Source of the DNA: Misgurnus anguillicaudatus
Taxonomy: Eukaryota > Chordata > Actinopteri > Cypriniformes > Cobitidae
Assembly: GCF_027580225.2 (NCBI RefSeq)
Contig: NC_073358.2
Span: 27,926,501 to 27,990,500 of the forward strand
Direction: 5' to 3'
Length of the DNA: 64,000 nt
Each line of letters begins with the position of its first letter. Position 1 is the first letter of the stretch. Below the pieces are notes generated by a model. It was not told where the DNA came from and ran no database searches. It saw only the letters and a program-made list of their open reading frames with translations. The translations under genes were made by a program, and so were the position numbers. This document shows, piece after piece, positions 35,701 to 50,700 of this stretch.

Positions 35701-38700
35701 CCCGAGGTAGGAGTTTACTGTTCACACATACACCTGTATTTACCTATTCAATACATCTGTATTTAGAGAAAAAGAAGCACAACAAACGAATACAGCTTCG
35801 TTTCTACCAACGGTACGATACAGTAGCCTACGAATCGGGACTGATCGATGTCATTGTCATGTGAAGAACAAAGCAACACAGTAAACAACAATGACACAGC
35901 AGATCTTGTTCTTCACGCACACATTAATACAAATATTGATGTTATTACTTTCGTTTACAGAGCCCGTTTGTCCCGCCTGGTCTTCCTCTGTTATGCAAAA
36001 GCCCTGATTGTCTGGTGCGCTAAGTCCTTTTTTTGCAACCGATATAATTCTGATTAGTTACTCCCTTAGGAAAAATTACAATGAATACCTTATGATTATT
36101 GTGTTGAGATCATGGTAAATTTGTGGTGGTTGTTTTACTACACATAAAACCAAAAAATTGTAATCTTTTTTTTCCAATAAATGCATGTTAGTATAATTAA
36201 ACCATGGATAATTCTAAAGGGCTGTTAAGTGTTTTGCTTTTTTTGCTTTAACCTGGGATTTCAGTAATAAAATGTCAATCTGTGATAATTGTGAAACATG
36301 CATTATCAATTTAATTTAGCGTGTGCAGTATGTCATGCACAAGTGTTGATTCTCTGTCATCCAGTTAAAGGGACACTCCACTTTTTTGAACATATGCTTA
36401 TTTTCCAGCTCCCCCAGAGTTAAAAGTTTGATTTTTACAGTTTTGGAATCTATTCAGATGATCTTCGGGTCTGGCGGTACCACTTTTAGTATATCTTTGC
36501 ACAATCCATTGAATCTTATTGGACCATTAGCATCGTGCTAAAAAATATGTTTTTCCTATTTAAAACTTGACTCTTCTGTAGTAACATCATGTACTAAGGC
36601 AGACAGAAAATTAAATGATATTACGCAGTGCCTGAAAATAGTCCCCTTGGTAACTTTCAATAGCAGACTATTTTCGTGCACTGCGTAATATCATTGCGCC
36701 TGCTGCAGCCATGTTACTGCAGCAAAGTCCTTGATTATTATGCCGGAATGAGAGTATAGTTCCTAGCCATATCTGCCTAGAAAATTGCAACTTTTAATTT
36801 TCCGTCCGTCTTAGTACACGATGTAACTACAGAACAGTCAAGTGTATATAGGAAAAATAAAAAACTTTTTGGCTATTTTCGAGCGTGATGCTAATGGTCT
36901 AATTGGATTCAATTGATTATGCTAAGCTATGCTAAAAGTGGTTCAGCCAGACCTGGAGATCGGTTAAAAGGATTACAAAACTGTAAAAATCAAATGTTTT
37001 ACTCTAGAGGAGCTGGAAAATGAGCATGTATTCAAAAAACTGGAGTGTCCTTTTAACTCTATGCAGTGGATCTTGCTTTAAAAAGTGGTGACGTCCAGTA
37101 TGCCATTTTGGTACCACTGACACAGGAGGACATAATTGCGTACTGTACCGGTCTGTAGAAACGAGACATAAAGGGCATAGGTGTAGTCGCTAGGTCTTGT
37201 GTTATTGAAGTGCATTAGTTACAGGAATACAAAATGTAATGCTCTTCCATTTTCTTTATAGCAGAGCCTGACACTTGATTCTAGATTTGTTAAATATTTG
37301 AATAAAAAATTTAAGAAACGCAACAAACCAGGTCTTACCTGCTGTTGACGATCTTGCAGTACTTTTAGATCATTCTGGATCTTTCCTCACTTTAGATCTA
37401 TAATCTACAACGTTTTTTTTTTTTTTAATGGCCTGAGGTCAGGATTAAGCAGATATGAAGCGAACGTCTTGAATGAATGTATAATATGTGCCGATAGCAT
37501 TCAGTTAATATCATTATCTCATTTCTGACAAAGGTGGCGTTTAGCGGCTTTTGCATCTGAGCTCTTCATATCTTTATTATGTTTTTGCATGTAGGGTCTT
37601 GCAGAAAATGTGGTACAGGAAGTCACAGCTGGATTGGCTCAGCCAGATTCCCGAAATGATGATTCCCTTCAGGTAGTTTTGTGTGTTATGCTACCAACAC
37701 TCTTGCTTTATCATCTGCTCTCTCTCTCTCTCTCTCTCTCCTTCTAAGTTTCTGCTTTACTCTTTGGTATTTGTAATAGATCCATAAACCTTATTCACAC
37801 AGCACTTTTGTCCCAGAAAATACCTGTAAAATTGGCAGACAGGCTTCTGTGTGAACACAAACACATCCTGTAAATGTTCTGGGATCCCCTGTCGTAAGGG
37901 GCGTGCCATAGTGAGGACGCGAGGGTCATTGCAACAATGAAGTTAGGGATTAGAGGCAGTCTGAATGAACCAAAAATCAAACGATCCAGGTCAGGACAAA
38001 TCCTGGATGCATTTTCTGTGTATTTTCCGTAATGTCTGTGTGAAAAGGGCTATAGTGTACTTATAGTTTACTCATAGTGTATTTAAATGCAGTTGGATGT
38101 TTGCCCAAAATGCAGATCATTCAGTCTAGTGTTCGATGTCTCTGTTCAAATAACCTAAATTTGTTTAAATCCCTCCTTAAACCTTCAAATTGTTTAGATT
38201 CCAAGCTCAGCGTCAATAAATGTGGACCCTGTGACCTTTGTAGGCATGGTCATTATTGACATTGTTGAGAAACGTTAGTTTAGGTAATCAGTCTAAACAA
38301 AGCGATCTCCACACAAGGATCGGTTAGATAAAAAAGTTGCTCCATCCTGTTACCTTGAATACTTCATGCACACATGCTTTCTGATGTCTGTCTTTCAGAT
38401 TATTGACAGTATTATAGAGGAAAGTCAGAAAACGAATGGAGTGGAGGATCAGTTGTTGAGAGGAGAGGAAACGTGTGCAACTTTATCTGAAGCCGAGAAG
38501 ATCCCAAGAGCAGAAGGTTGCGGTCCTGAAGAAATCCAGGTTCCTGTGGCTGCTCTGGTAGCTTCAAAAGACTCTGATCAGGTATTACGCGATGCTGGTC
38601 CCACCGAACAGCTGCCTGATGTAAGACCAAAGGAAGTGAGGTCACAGGACATTCAGGAAAGAGCACCTGATGTGGCAGATGGAGCCCAAGTGGGCCAGGA

Positions 38701-41700
38701 CCAAGCTATTCCACCCCCTCCTGACATTACTAGTGCTTTGGGTCAGCCATCACAACCTTCCCCTGTACCGTGTGCAGAAACTCCTAAAACGGCAGACATT
38801 TTAGAACAAGTCCCTATGACTGAACCGGATGGCTCTGGTCCTTCCAAACCTCCCCGACAGTTTACAGTGGAGCCTGACATTGTAGCTAGCACCAAGAAGC
38901 AGCCACCCTCAAGGCCACCACCACCTTCCGCAGCGCCACCTCCTAGGCCGCCTCCCCCTTCACGGCCCACCTTCCCACCTAGTAAAAAGTCCCAAGAATT
39001 GATGCGACCAACAGGGCTTGAGGGTAGGTTTTCAAGTTTTCTTTAGTACACAGTTTATATATGACATATTTGAAAATAGTTATGGTATATGTGTCTGGTA
39101 ATTACTGTTTGAGGACTTTATGGCCTGTGTTTTGTCACATTTTAGTTTAATGTTTTAAAATGGTAATAATTTTATATACTTAAGCAATATGGTGTCCTAT
39201 GATTGGTCAGTTTCTGTAGATCCAACAGATGAGCCATGTGGATTGGTCAGTCCATGTGCCACGATGAGAGGTGTTCCCAAAGAGCTCCAGCACTCCCTGG
39301 ATCTCGCTAGCGCCACCAGTGGTGACAAAGTGGTTACTGCACAGGTTTGTAGCTGAATATAGTTTTACCAAATAATATAATAATGTAAATATGCAAGAAT
39401 CAATATTACAAATGATAAGTTAGAGTATTTAACATCATCAATTTGTGTTTTTTTGTGTGTGAGCAGGAAAATGATGAGCAGGCATTTAGTACAAGTGGGA
39501 GTGAGACTCCAGGGCCACAGAGACCAAGGTCTAACTCAGGGAGAGAGCTAACAGATGAGGTATTTATTTTGTGTGTGTGTATGTGTGCATGCTTGCATTA
39601 AGGGCCGGTCACACTGGACTTTTCGTTCTTTTCATACGCATGCAAATGCGTCAGACCGAAAATGCAAGCTTTCGATTTTTCGCAGGTCACTGCGTAGCAA
39701 AGTTCACGTCTGGTAAACTCTGACTTGCGATTTCGCATCACCTGGAGATCTGTTACCACTACAGAACCTGTATGTCATTGAGTGACTGAAAGCGCAAATG
39801 GATGCAGCCAAAGATTTAATAAACGGCTCCCCGCCCACTCCCCGCAGCATCGTCCGACAAATATTCGCATGCTCTAGTCTAGTGTGACCGCGGCTGAACT
39901 ATATCACTTGATAAAATCACTTCTGTGTAGGGCTGTCACGATTATGACATTTGGCTGACAGTTAATTGTCTAATAAATTGTGGCGATTATGACAATTAAT
40001 TGTCTGTTTTATTGCTTTGACATGAACAAACAAAAAAATATGAGAATTATATGAAATAATTTTCACATATTGTTGTGATTATTTAATGCTCACGTAACAC
40101 ACGCTGTTTCTGCATTTCTGATGTTAATCTGGAGTACCTATAAACTAGTATTACATCCTTTATATCTTCGAAGAGTCTTTAGTTTAATCAGATTTATAAA
40201 AGAAAGATTAGCTTTACCGAATCTTTCCGATAACATATGAAAAAATGTAGTAGTTACTACCGCGGGAGGAGCGAGTACGAGTCATGCAACACTATACAAC
40301 ACTGTTTAACTTATGATTTACTACATGTTCATGTCATTTATATAATATGCACACGCATATTTACAACATAAGACAGAAGTCTTACTTACCGCATGCAACT
40401 CATGACCCGGTTGGGAAAATCCAGCACATCAAACACACACGCAAAACTCCGCTGCTCCCCCGGATAATAAACTATATCCATTGTTTCCATAAGGCTAGCT
40501 TTCTTCTCCTTACATCCAAAAACACACTTCTTCTTTCGTGCCATTGTTGAGTTTTGAAATTGAACAAAACTGTGTCGCGTGATATGATGTTTGCAAGTTC
40601 TAGCGTCTCCAGCTGATTGACGGCTGGGAGGGGTTTTCCAGGGGAAGTGCCAATATAAAGAAGTGATACGTATAGAAATCCCTGAAATGTCAGCTGGACC
40701 TGTAATCGAAAAAAAAAATCCGAAACTTGTACGAACCCTGGCCAAGTGCATTTGGCACAGAAATACACTGTAACACACCCAACTGCTTTTTTGACACTTT
40801 GCCTTATTCTTAATATATATGAATACACATAGCGCATATTTAAAATAATTATTTAATGAATATATCTTTCAAAACTGAAAATTCTTCATAAGATATAAAC
40901 ACAATAAAGTGTCTGGAAAAATAACTAAATATATAAAAATGCAATCAAATTAAACTAATACCAGAACATGCCTTAAATATGAGGCCATCCTATTAAGGTC
41001 ATATTATTACTGGACCACATGTCTCTAGTGGCTGCAAAAAAATAAATTCCTCACAGATCCTTAAGAATAGCATAATTCACTTCCATAAATTGAAATTGCT
41101 GTTTGGAAATGTATGTTTTACTCAGCAGTTCATAGCAAGGGCTGGGGGATTAATTGCAATCGAATCGCGATGTGAAACGTTGCAATTAGCAAATCGCGAA
41201 AGGATGTGATATGAGAAATATGCAAAGAGGCTTTGTGACCAATTGAATTTTGTGGCACATTGCATCTGCCACAAAATGCAATCGTAAATCGAATTGCAAT
41301 TTCTGGTAGAAAAAACACAATTAGATATTTTTCCTAAATCGCACAGCCCAGTTTATACTGCTTACCAAGTTTTGCAGCATTTATTTAAATGCTGTTTTTT
41401 TCCACTGTATTGAATGGCTTTGCAATGTATCGCATTACACTGTCAGTCCAGGAGTGCCATACGATACAGTCTCGTTAATACAGGCGCTGCAGCTCCCCCT
41501 TGTTTTTTTTAAAGGGATGTGCAATCATTGCGGTGATCTGAAATCATCGCAATGAGGTCAAACAATCGCGATAATACTATTATTTAATCATTGTGACAGC
41601 CCTACTTCTGTGTGCTTACGGATGTTAAATTTCAATCATCATTTGTAAAAGTCTGTGCATAGTCTATGTGCATTTGTGTTGTATAGGAAATCCTCGCAAG

Positions 41701-44700
41701 CGTCATGATCAAGAATCTGGACACTGGTGAGGAGATCCCATTGATCCAGGCCGAAGAGAAACTACCCACTGGAATCAACCCTCTTACATTGCATATCATG
41801 AGAAGAACCAAGGAATATATCTCGTAAGTGATTTGCATTTTTCACAACGCACTGGTAACATCCTTATTACAGATCTTCTTGAGTATTTGTGAATCCGATA
41901 GATAGATGGACGCACGCATTACTGGGCTTTGTGAAATACTTTTTGAATTCCAAAATAACAGTGCATTTTCCACAGTGTGTAAAACGCTTCAATATTTCAC
42001 AATGTACCTGAGATTGCATTTCATGTGTTATATAAAGCAGGGGTTCCCAAACGTTTTATTTTGCGAGCCATCTAAATTGGTATAATCTATCCATGGACCC
42101 ACCAACCTATTTTTCAATGATATGTAAGTTTAATTGCGATATCAAAATACCTAATGGTATATCATATTAAAATCGATGTCATTGCCGCTACAACCAAGTG
42201 ATTTGTGACCCATAGGCGGGTCGTGACCCACGGTTTAAAAAGATATAGAGGATCATTTTCCTTTTATGGCACTCTTTATAATATTTCTTATGACACTTCT
42301 TGCTAATGCTGTGGTGCCTTCAGGCTGGAGGATTGAATCCTGTCAGTAATCCAATTTTCCACACTTTCATCTGCCCTCATTTTATCCGCCAAAGTGAAGC
42401 CTACAGACTGTTTTTCTTTTTTTTTGAAGGGAGAAGTCATGTAATCTCATCTCCTCTCCTAAACCAGTAAACACAACATAAGACATTTTGGCAGCAAGTA
42501 CTTTGTAATGCTGAGCCAATACAAGTTTTGTAGTTCCCATTATTGTGGTTCATCTTAAACATTTAGGCTACTTGATCTGGTCCTGGATCAGTGTTGGTAC
42601 ATATCTCTTTCTCTCTCCTCTGCAGAAATGATGCGGCACAGTCGGATGATGATGATAAATCCCAGCCTGCCCTTACAGATACAGATGGAGGAAAACTCAA
42701 ACAGAGAACGTAAGAGATTAATGTTATGTTATTATATTAGGCCTGTCCATCAGTTACATGTTTTATTCAAAATATTTTGCAAATTTCTTTATTTTTAATA
42801 TTTTATTTTGCAATAAATTGGTCCATTTTTATGGTAATTTATAAAGCATTTTGTTAGCACTGCAAAAGTTGTGGGTTGACTTTCCTTGTATTGCACTGCA
42901 AGTTGCTTTGTATAAAAGCCTCTGGCAAATGCATAAAGGTAAATAAAAGTCGATAGGGCTCTGTTCATTCCTCTGTTGGGTTCTTTGCTCTTTTATTCAG
43001 AACACAGCTAAAAAAGTTTCTGGGGAAATCGGTGAAAAGGGCAAAGCACCTGGCAGAAGAATACGGCGAGAAGGCCGTGAATAAAGTCAAGAGCGTTCGA
43101 GATGAAGTGTTCCACACGGACCAGGACGACCCATCCTCCAGTGACGATGAGGGAATGCCGTACACCAGGCCGGTCAAGTTTAAAGCCGCTCACAGCTTCA
43201 AAGGGCCCTTTGATTTCGACCAAATCAAAGTGGTGCAGGACCTGAGCGGAGAACACATGGTGAGGAGAGGGTGTGACCTTTCCTGTCACTTTTAACCTGA
43301 ATTATTTGGTTTATTATTTAGTGGTTTAAACACTCCCTCCACCATTCATTCTTTCTTTATTTTTTTTTCACATGGGTGCGGTTTGGACAATGAAGTTTTC
43401 TCATTGTGGAAGGCTGTTGGCTACAGCAGGGCAGGATAATGTAGTCCGGATCTGGGTTTTAAAAAATGCCTACGACTATTTCAACAACATGAGAATAAAA
43501 TACAATACAGAAGGTAACCAAATACAATCTTCATGTAAAGCTTCCATTCTGTACAACACATACAGTACCTATAGGGAAGAGCAGGGCGCAAACTAACGCT
43601 TTTGTCATTCAAAAAATATTTAAGTTAGATTAATCATTTTTTACGCAATCAACACACACATCTCTGCTACAAATGAACACTTAACATTTTTTGTGGGACC
43701 TCCCGTTATCATACAATTATATCAAAAGTGACAGGAGTGCAAACGTAACAACTTCCCCCATAGGTGGGGTTATTTGTAACAATCAGAGGTTTTTTAACAC
43801 TTGCTAGAAAATGTTTTTGAACACAAATAATTCAATAAAATTCTGTCTATATACTAAGTTGAATATTGTTTATATATCTGCCTATAATAGATAGATATTC
43901 ACACATTCATCCATTCATGATCCTTCATCTAACCATTCTCCATTCCCTTTAAAAGGGCTTCACAATTCAGACAAAAAAAATCATAATTGTCAGTTATTTC
44001 CCCTGATATTGTTTTAATATTTATCATTTTGATTAATGGTATTTACATTGTTTCCATTTTTATTATCATTGTATGCCTGAAGCTTAATTGTAACACTGTG
44101 TTACAACCGCTGTGTAAAACATTTTTCAATCCCAGCTCTCAGTTACTAGAAGTTGCTGACATGTTTCAAAATGGTTTTATGTTTTAGGTAACAAGGCAGT
44201 GATTAAAATAATATAAGGTTGGATTTGGTGACTTACACATTCAACTCAGAAATCGAAAAAAAAAAACATAAGATGAAGAAATTTACTTCTATGCCTTCAA
44301 ATCACGCTTTTTTCATTATCTTATATCAATAGAATTTTCACACATTCACAGGAGATCATCTTCTGACAGTAAGAGAAAAAGACCTAAAGCTCTGACCTGT
44401 ATAAATTTGTAAAGTAGCCGTGTTAGTTTGTGCCCCGCTCACCCCTACACTTCTTAATCTTAAAGACAAATGCATAAATAACTTTTTCAAACAAATATGT
44501 CTGTGAGAGGAAATCATTAATATTTTGACCTTTTTTAGGGGCGGTTTCCCAGACAGGAATTAGACTAGTCCTAGACTAAAATAAATGTAAGAGCTGTCCA
44601 AACTGAAAACAACTTGCACTGACATATCTTTAAATACATCGCTTCCCTTTGTTTTGCCACAAAATGCACACAAGTATTTTTTAGTAATGCATGCTTGTTA

Positions 44701-47700
44701 AAGGGGACAGAGAATGAAAAACCATTTGTACCTTGTCTTTGGTGAATAATGGTAGTCTACCCGCATTCACGAACATACAAAAAGTGCTAGACATGCTAAA
44801 CATCTCAGTCTCATAGAAATTCCTCTTTTAGAAATGTCAGCCAGAAAACGGCCCAATCTGAAAAACTGATGCTTATGACATCACAGGCATCTCACTGCCC
44901 CTCCACTTTAAAATAATTGGCTACATTTTTTGAGTGGCAGCAAAGTCAGCCAATCAGTAATGAGATTGCAAGTTAAGCCAGTGGGGGGAGCCAAATAGGT
45001 GCAAACCCACTTGTTTAAAATCCCCCACCCTAATAGAGCTATCTGAAAGAGGTTTTTAGGAAGCTTCTAAGGCATTACAGACCCAAACAAAAAAAGTGTT
45101 GTCTACATGTCATATCACAGAACAAGGATAAATACCCCGTTCAATCATTCTATGTCACCTTTAAAAACTAGTTATTTTTCATAATTAAAATAAGGCCTAG
45201 TCCTGCCTTAAAATAATCCCTGTCTGGGAAACCACCCCTTACTGTGGGTTTACACCAGATGCGAGTTCAACGATTTGCGTGAGTAGATTACATTCAAAGT
45301 CAATGCAAAGACGCAATTAGACGCGTCCTTGCATGTGGCGATGCGAATGATGCGATATGGGTGGCGCGTTTGCCGTGAAAACACGCGCTGTACGCCTCAA
45401 ACGCATCTTCGGCCAAGTTGAAAATATTCAACTAGAGCGAAAAATTTGCATGACACAAAGTTAAATCCCACGAGTAATCTAGAGCAAGCAACACTATGCG
45501 ATTGCACGCTTTGCGTTTGGTGTAAACCCACAGTTAGTATTCAATACGTCACATATCTATGGAACACAGCGGTACTGCAGTAACTTTGAATCTCATTGGT
45601 CCTTGTGGGTTTTGTGGCTATTTGTGACCCTGGACCACAAAACCAGTCGCACAGGTATATTTGTAGAAAAAGCAAGAAATAGATTGCATGGATTAAAATG
45701 ATCATTTTTTCTTTTGTGCCAAAGAATTATTAGTATATTATGTAAAGATCATGTTTCGTGAAAATATTTTGTAAATGTCCTACCGTTAATATCCGTGTTT
45801 CATCATGTGACACAAGCATTTTAATATAAAATAATTTGTGCTCAGCTGAAGAAAAGAAATCATATACATGTAATGACATAAGAAGATAATTTATTTTAAT
45901 ACCACAATATTTTCATTTGGGAACATTTCATCAATATCAGCACACAGACTTACATTACACAGTGCCCTGGAATATATTTTATCCTGATTGGTCAGTTGTG
46001 GTATTATGTGGCCAGATGTGTTTTTTATGACCACAAAACCAGTGATACCCAAACATTTTCATTTCGTGACCAGCTTAGACGGGTATAATCTATCTCAGGA
46101 GGACCCACAATTTTTTTTTTATAGTAATATGCAGAAAAAATACATTTGTTTTCTTTCAGAAGAGAGTACTTTATATTTTCACTGTCATTGTATGAATTAA
46201 ATGTAAGTTTAATTGCAATCCCATATGACCTGATATTGTCCCAAAACCGTATTAAAGACCCATTTAAAGGTGCAGTGTGTAAATGTAAGCATCTAGTGGT
46301 GAGGTTGCAAATTGCAACCAACGGCTCAGTCCACTGCTCTCACTTTTGAAACGCATAGAGAAGCTACAGTAGCCACCTCCGGAAAAACATGTAATCAACG
46401 GAGACAACTTAGTAAAAAAAGTTTGTCCATTAAGGGCTTCTGTAGAAACATGGCGGCACAAAATGGCAACTTCCATGTAAGGGGACCCTCGGTGTATGTA
46501 TATAAAAACGTCTCATTCTAAGGCAATAAACAAATAACGGTACATTATAAAAGGTCTTTATACATGCCTGATAATATAGTTTTGTATATTATTTTGCATT
46601 TCTGTCAAGAGATCCTTTTAAAAATTACACACTGCACCTTTAAGGTGTGGAGACAAGTGCAGGTGCAACAGAATAGTATCTGCCGTACCAGCATATAAAG
46701 CACCCAAAAAGCATGCAGTAATAAACTATAAAAACACAAAATATGTTACATGCTGTCTTGGCTAGACTTGTGCCTTCAAGTGATATGTATTGCTAGACCT
46801 AAAATGACATTTTCAGGTCAATATGTTTGTCTGAATGCCACACATAGCAGCATATAAGGGTAATAAGTCTGTCCGAGGTGTGACAACTATAACAATGTAA
46901 ACTAATAAAACTTATTTCCATGCATTTTATTTCAATTTAAAGGAAGAGTATGTAGGATTGTGGCCAAAACTGGTACTGCAATCACAAAACTGGTGGTCAA
47001 TACACAACATGACAACATAAACATCAGTTGAGGGCTGCAACTCCACTTTTTAAATGACAATATCCTGCCCAGACCACTGTTGTGAGTGATATAAGTATTT
47101 GAAATGAAAATGATTTCTTAATGTCTAGTGACATATCAGGGCCATTTTATGATTAATTCATATACATTTCTTACATACTGTTCCTTTAAGTCTAATGACA
47201 GCTGCAAAAATTTACTTCATATGAAGAGCTTAGATGCAAAACCTTTCTAAGTGCATCTGCCATGTTTTCTTGTAAATTAGCATTTTTATCTCTCTTTTAG
47301 TGGATTCTGCCAACAAACCGGTATTTCTGAATGGCCTGAGGCCACAGATTTGTATGAATGTATAATATGTGAGAATTCAGTTAATATCATTATCCAAATT
47401 TTACGGAGGTGGCATTTAGCACCTTTTGCATCTGAGCTCCTTATATGTAGTTTGGAAATAAACTATGTTTCTGTTTTAAAAGACTTGTGTATCTTCTCTC
47501 TCTTTTCTATTTAAGGACGTGTATCCCCGTCTCCCTCTCAGGAGAGTCTGTGTTCTTCTAAATCAGATACTGAAGGAGGGGTAAGCTATGTTTTGTTTAT
47601 TCCCATTTTCATACTGTCAAATGATTGCTTCGGGTTATAAAATATCTGCATCTGTTTCTATTGCTCTCGACAAGATTGGAGCTGCAGTCGAGGACCCAGA

Positions 47701-50700
47701 CACAGAGGATAAAAACGTACCATTCCGACAGGTTCCTTTCTGCAAGTACAAGGGTCATACAGCTGACCTGCTGGATCTTTCCTGGTCAAAGGTAAGAGGT
47801 TACAACCTTCAGTTTCCGCTAAGCCTCTGTATTAAAGCAACGTGTAAAGAATAATGAAGAATTAAATGAAAAGATGACACTTAAATGTATATTTTGTCTT
47901 AAAGAGCACCTATTGACCGATTCACGTTTTAACATTTCCCTTGGTGTGTAAGTACACACCAAAGCTACAAAAATGTACGATATGTGGAAAATAATGTGTT
48001 TTTAACCATAAACTACGCAAACACGTATAAATTTTTTACACACAATAACATTGTTTTTAGCAATGAAATACGTGTTCTTTAATTTTGACAATTTGTTGTC
48101 ATTCAAAATTTGAGGATTTAAAAGTATTATGCTAGTGTGTTTTTTTTCCCATGCTTTTACAAAGATCAAATATTTTTATTTAAGTTAGTGATTACGTAAA
48201 TTGGTTTATTTGCATGCAAGTCATATTATTGACTGGTATATAGTGTATAAGTTTACAGTTATAATACTTTTTTTGGTGTTCATGCTTCCATTTTAAAACT
48301 TTAAAAAAGTCTCAGTTCCCATTTATCATGTAAATGTATGGAAAGGACACTTTTTTATTAATTTGTTACATTTTAATTCACAATCTTTTGTTTTAGAAGG
48401 TCATTAAAGGGCGAGTAAATAGCAAAAATGGTCATTTAGGGTAAACTACGGTATTCATTTGAGGCAAAAGTGTAGTCAATAACGTTGCAATCGATATCTA
48501 TTGTATTTTGTGTTGAGTAGAATTACTTCCTCCTGTCATCATCTATGGATAAGACGGTTCGATTGTGGCACATCTCCAGGAGGGAGTGTCTCTGTTGCTT
48601 TCAGCATATAGACTTTGTGACAGCCATCGCATTTCATCCCAGGGATGAGTGTACCTGTCCACACGCGTCCGCAACATTGCGTGTGTGTTTGTGTGTTTCA
48701 ATCGTATTTACTTTTTTTTCCTTAGGATGACAGATATTTCTTGAGCGGTTCTTTGGATGGAAAGTTGCGGTTATGGAATATTCCAGATAAAAAGGTGGCA
48801 CTGTGGAATGAGGTGGACGGACAGACGCGTTTGATTACGGCCGCTAACTTTTGCCAGAATGGAAAATACGCAGTTATAGGCACCTATGATGGACGCTGTA
48901 TCTTCTATGACACAGAGGTGTGTGTTTGTTCAATAACTGGCGAAACACTTTGTTAACATTGGATAATGCATTACTAACATAAATTAACAGTGAACAATAC
49001 ATCTACAGCATTTATTAATCTTAGTTGTTAATCTAAGCATTTACTACTATATACGAACATGAAAAGTTGTAACTGTTGACATTAGTTAATGCACAATGAA
49101 CCAACGTGAACAATTGTATTGGCATTAACTAAAATGAACAAAGATTAATAAATGCTATTAAACTATATTGCATACTGTTCATTCATGTTACTGCACAGCT
49201 CGTTGGAATGCTTGATTCTGATTGGCCAATCGTGACATTTGAAGGTTTGTTATTCCCAACTGCTCAAAACACGGTGATATCTTAAAAACAAAAATTAACA
49301 TATTAAAAATGAGCAAATAAAATATTTCAAATCAATATTTAATGTTCCTTACCTTACTTATGAGGTAAATAGCTGTGTAATAAGCAGGATAATGTACAGG
49401 CAGCCGGTTGTTATTGTGAAATAAGCCCCTTCAGTGTGATACAAGACCTGGCTATACATTATCTCTTACTTACCTAATGCACTTTTCAAAATATTATACC
49501 GTCTAAAAAAATTAATTTCTGTCATTTTCTATTCACTATCATTCCATTCAAATACCGTATACTTTGTATTTTACTGTGGGACACAAAAAATAATTTTCAC
49601 TATACAGCAATGGATGAAGTAGTAGTAACCCTGGACTGTCAAGCACTATAAAAGCATCACAGTAGTCGTCTACATGATTTTTGTCTAATGAGATAATGCT
49701 TTATCTTTTGGGAATGGTTCCTTTAACAGGAAGAAATATTCCTGGAACTGCAATAATACAAAATATATTTTTAAATCAAACTGTAAATGGTTGATAAGGA
49801 TTTCATTATCACTTCTTTCTTTCTGTTCTTCTCAGCGCCTCAAGTATCACACCCAAATCCATGTTCGCTCCACAAGAGGCAGGAATCGCGTGGGCCGAAA
49901 AATCACAGGTATCGAGCCACTTCCCGGAGAGAATAAGGTGAGACGCTCAGGAAATGAGAAATGAGTCACTAATATAGCAATCCAGATAAAATATAAAAAG
50001 CCTGACATTAGACTTGAAACTTTTGTCTACTTCATAAAAAAGGTGACCCCGTCTGTGAAAACCTCATCTAAAGTCATTATTTCTTGTGATTTACTAGTTC
50101 TACATTAAATCAAATAATGTAAAGAACATTCTGTAAAAATATAACCTTGATATCTTAAATGTTATTGTCAGAGTAAGGTCATGTCAAAGATTACAATTTT
50201 AATTTGAAACCTGGGATACACTGCACGATTTTTGGCTGTTCCAGCCGAAAGATTGCCATCGTGAAACAATCGGCGTGATTTCTGCTATCGTGGCTCTTTA
50301 TCGGTGGTCCTATTTCATACAGTGAGAAATCTTCAAAGACGGCAGTTTTCCCGGTCTTGCGTCCAAAGATAGCCCATGATAGTTTTCAGAAATTCAGCAT
50401 GATCAACGCACAGTGTGTTTGCTGCTACAACCTGCATACTGGTATTTGTTTACCACTAGCACATGCTGGTGACGTTGCGCTAACGTGTGACGCAGCCTTC
50501 GAAACCTCCGTGTCATCATTGTGCAGTCTACATGCATGTCGTACTCAAGTTTAAACTATTCATGTCGCACAGTGTGATCTTATAGGATTGCAAAAATCCT
50601 GCACTGTATTCAATGCTTGAGACTGACAAATTATAAAAAATAAAACCTTGTGATAAAACCATTCAGTCTGATTTGACAGCCGCATAACCATTCGAAATCT

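Larger units (their letters stand above)
43514..47515 (+). other. wdr44 intron 10
   Basis: A 4-kb intron containing a nested element pair (44,537-45,239 with 44,702-45,160 inside), a TTA-flanked MITE (45,242-45,533) and two TTAA MITEs (46,268-46,639; 46,941-47,185). Sequence near 45,618-45,660 (GTGACCCTGGACCACAAAAC) is a fragment of another common dispersed repeat. No exon seen. Confidence 0.7.

Noticed and set aside
40386..40837. Minus-strand frames of 121 and 130 codons as a possible hAT transposase
   Set aside because: No conserved catalytic or zinc-finger motif visible, and they lie in a short decayed element.
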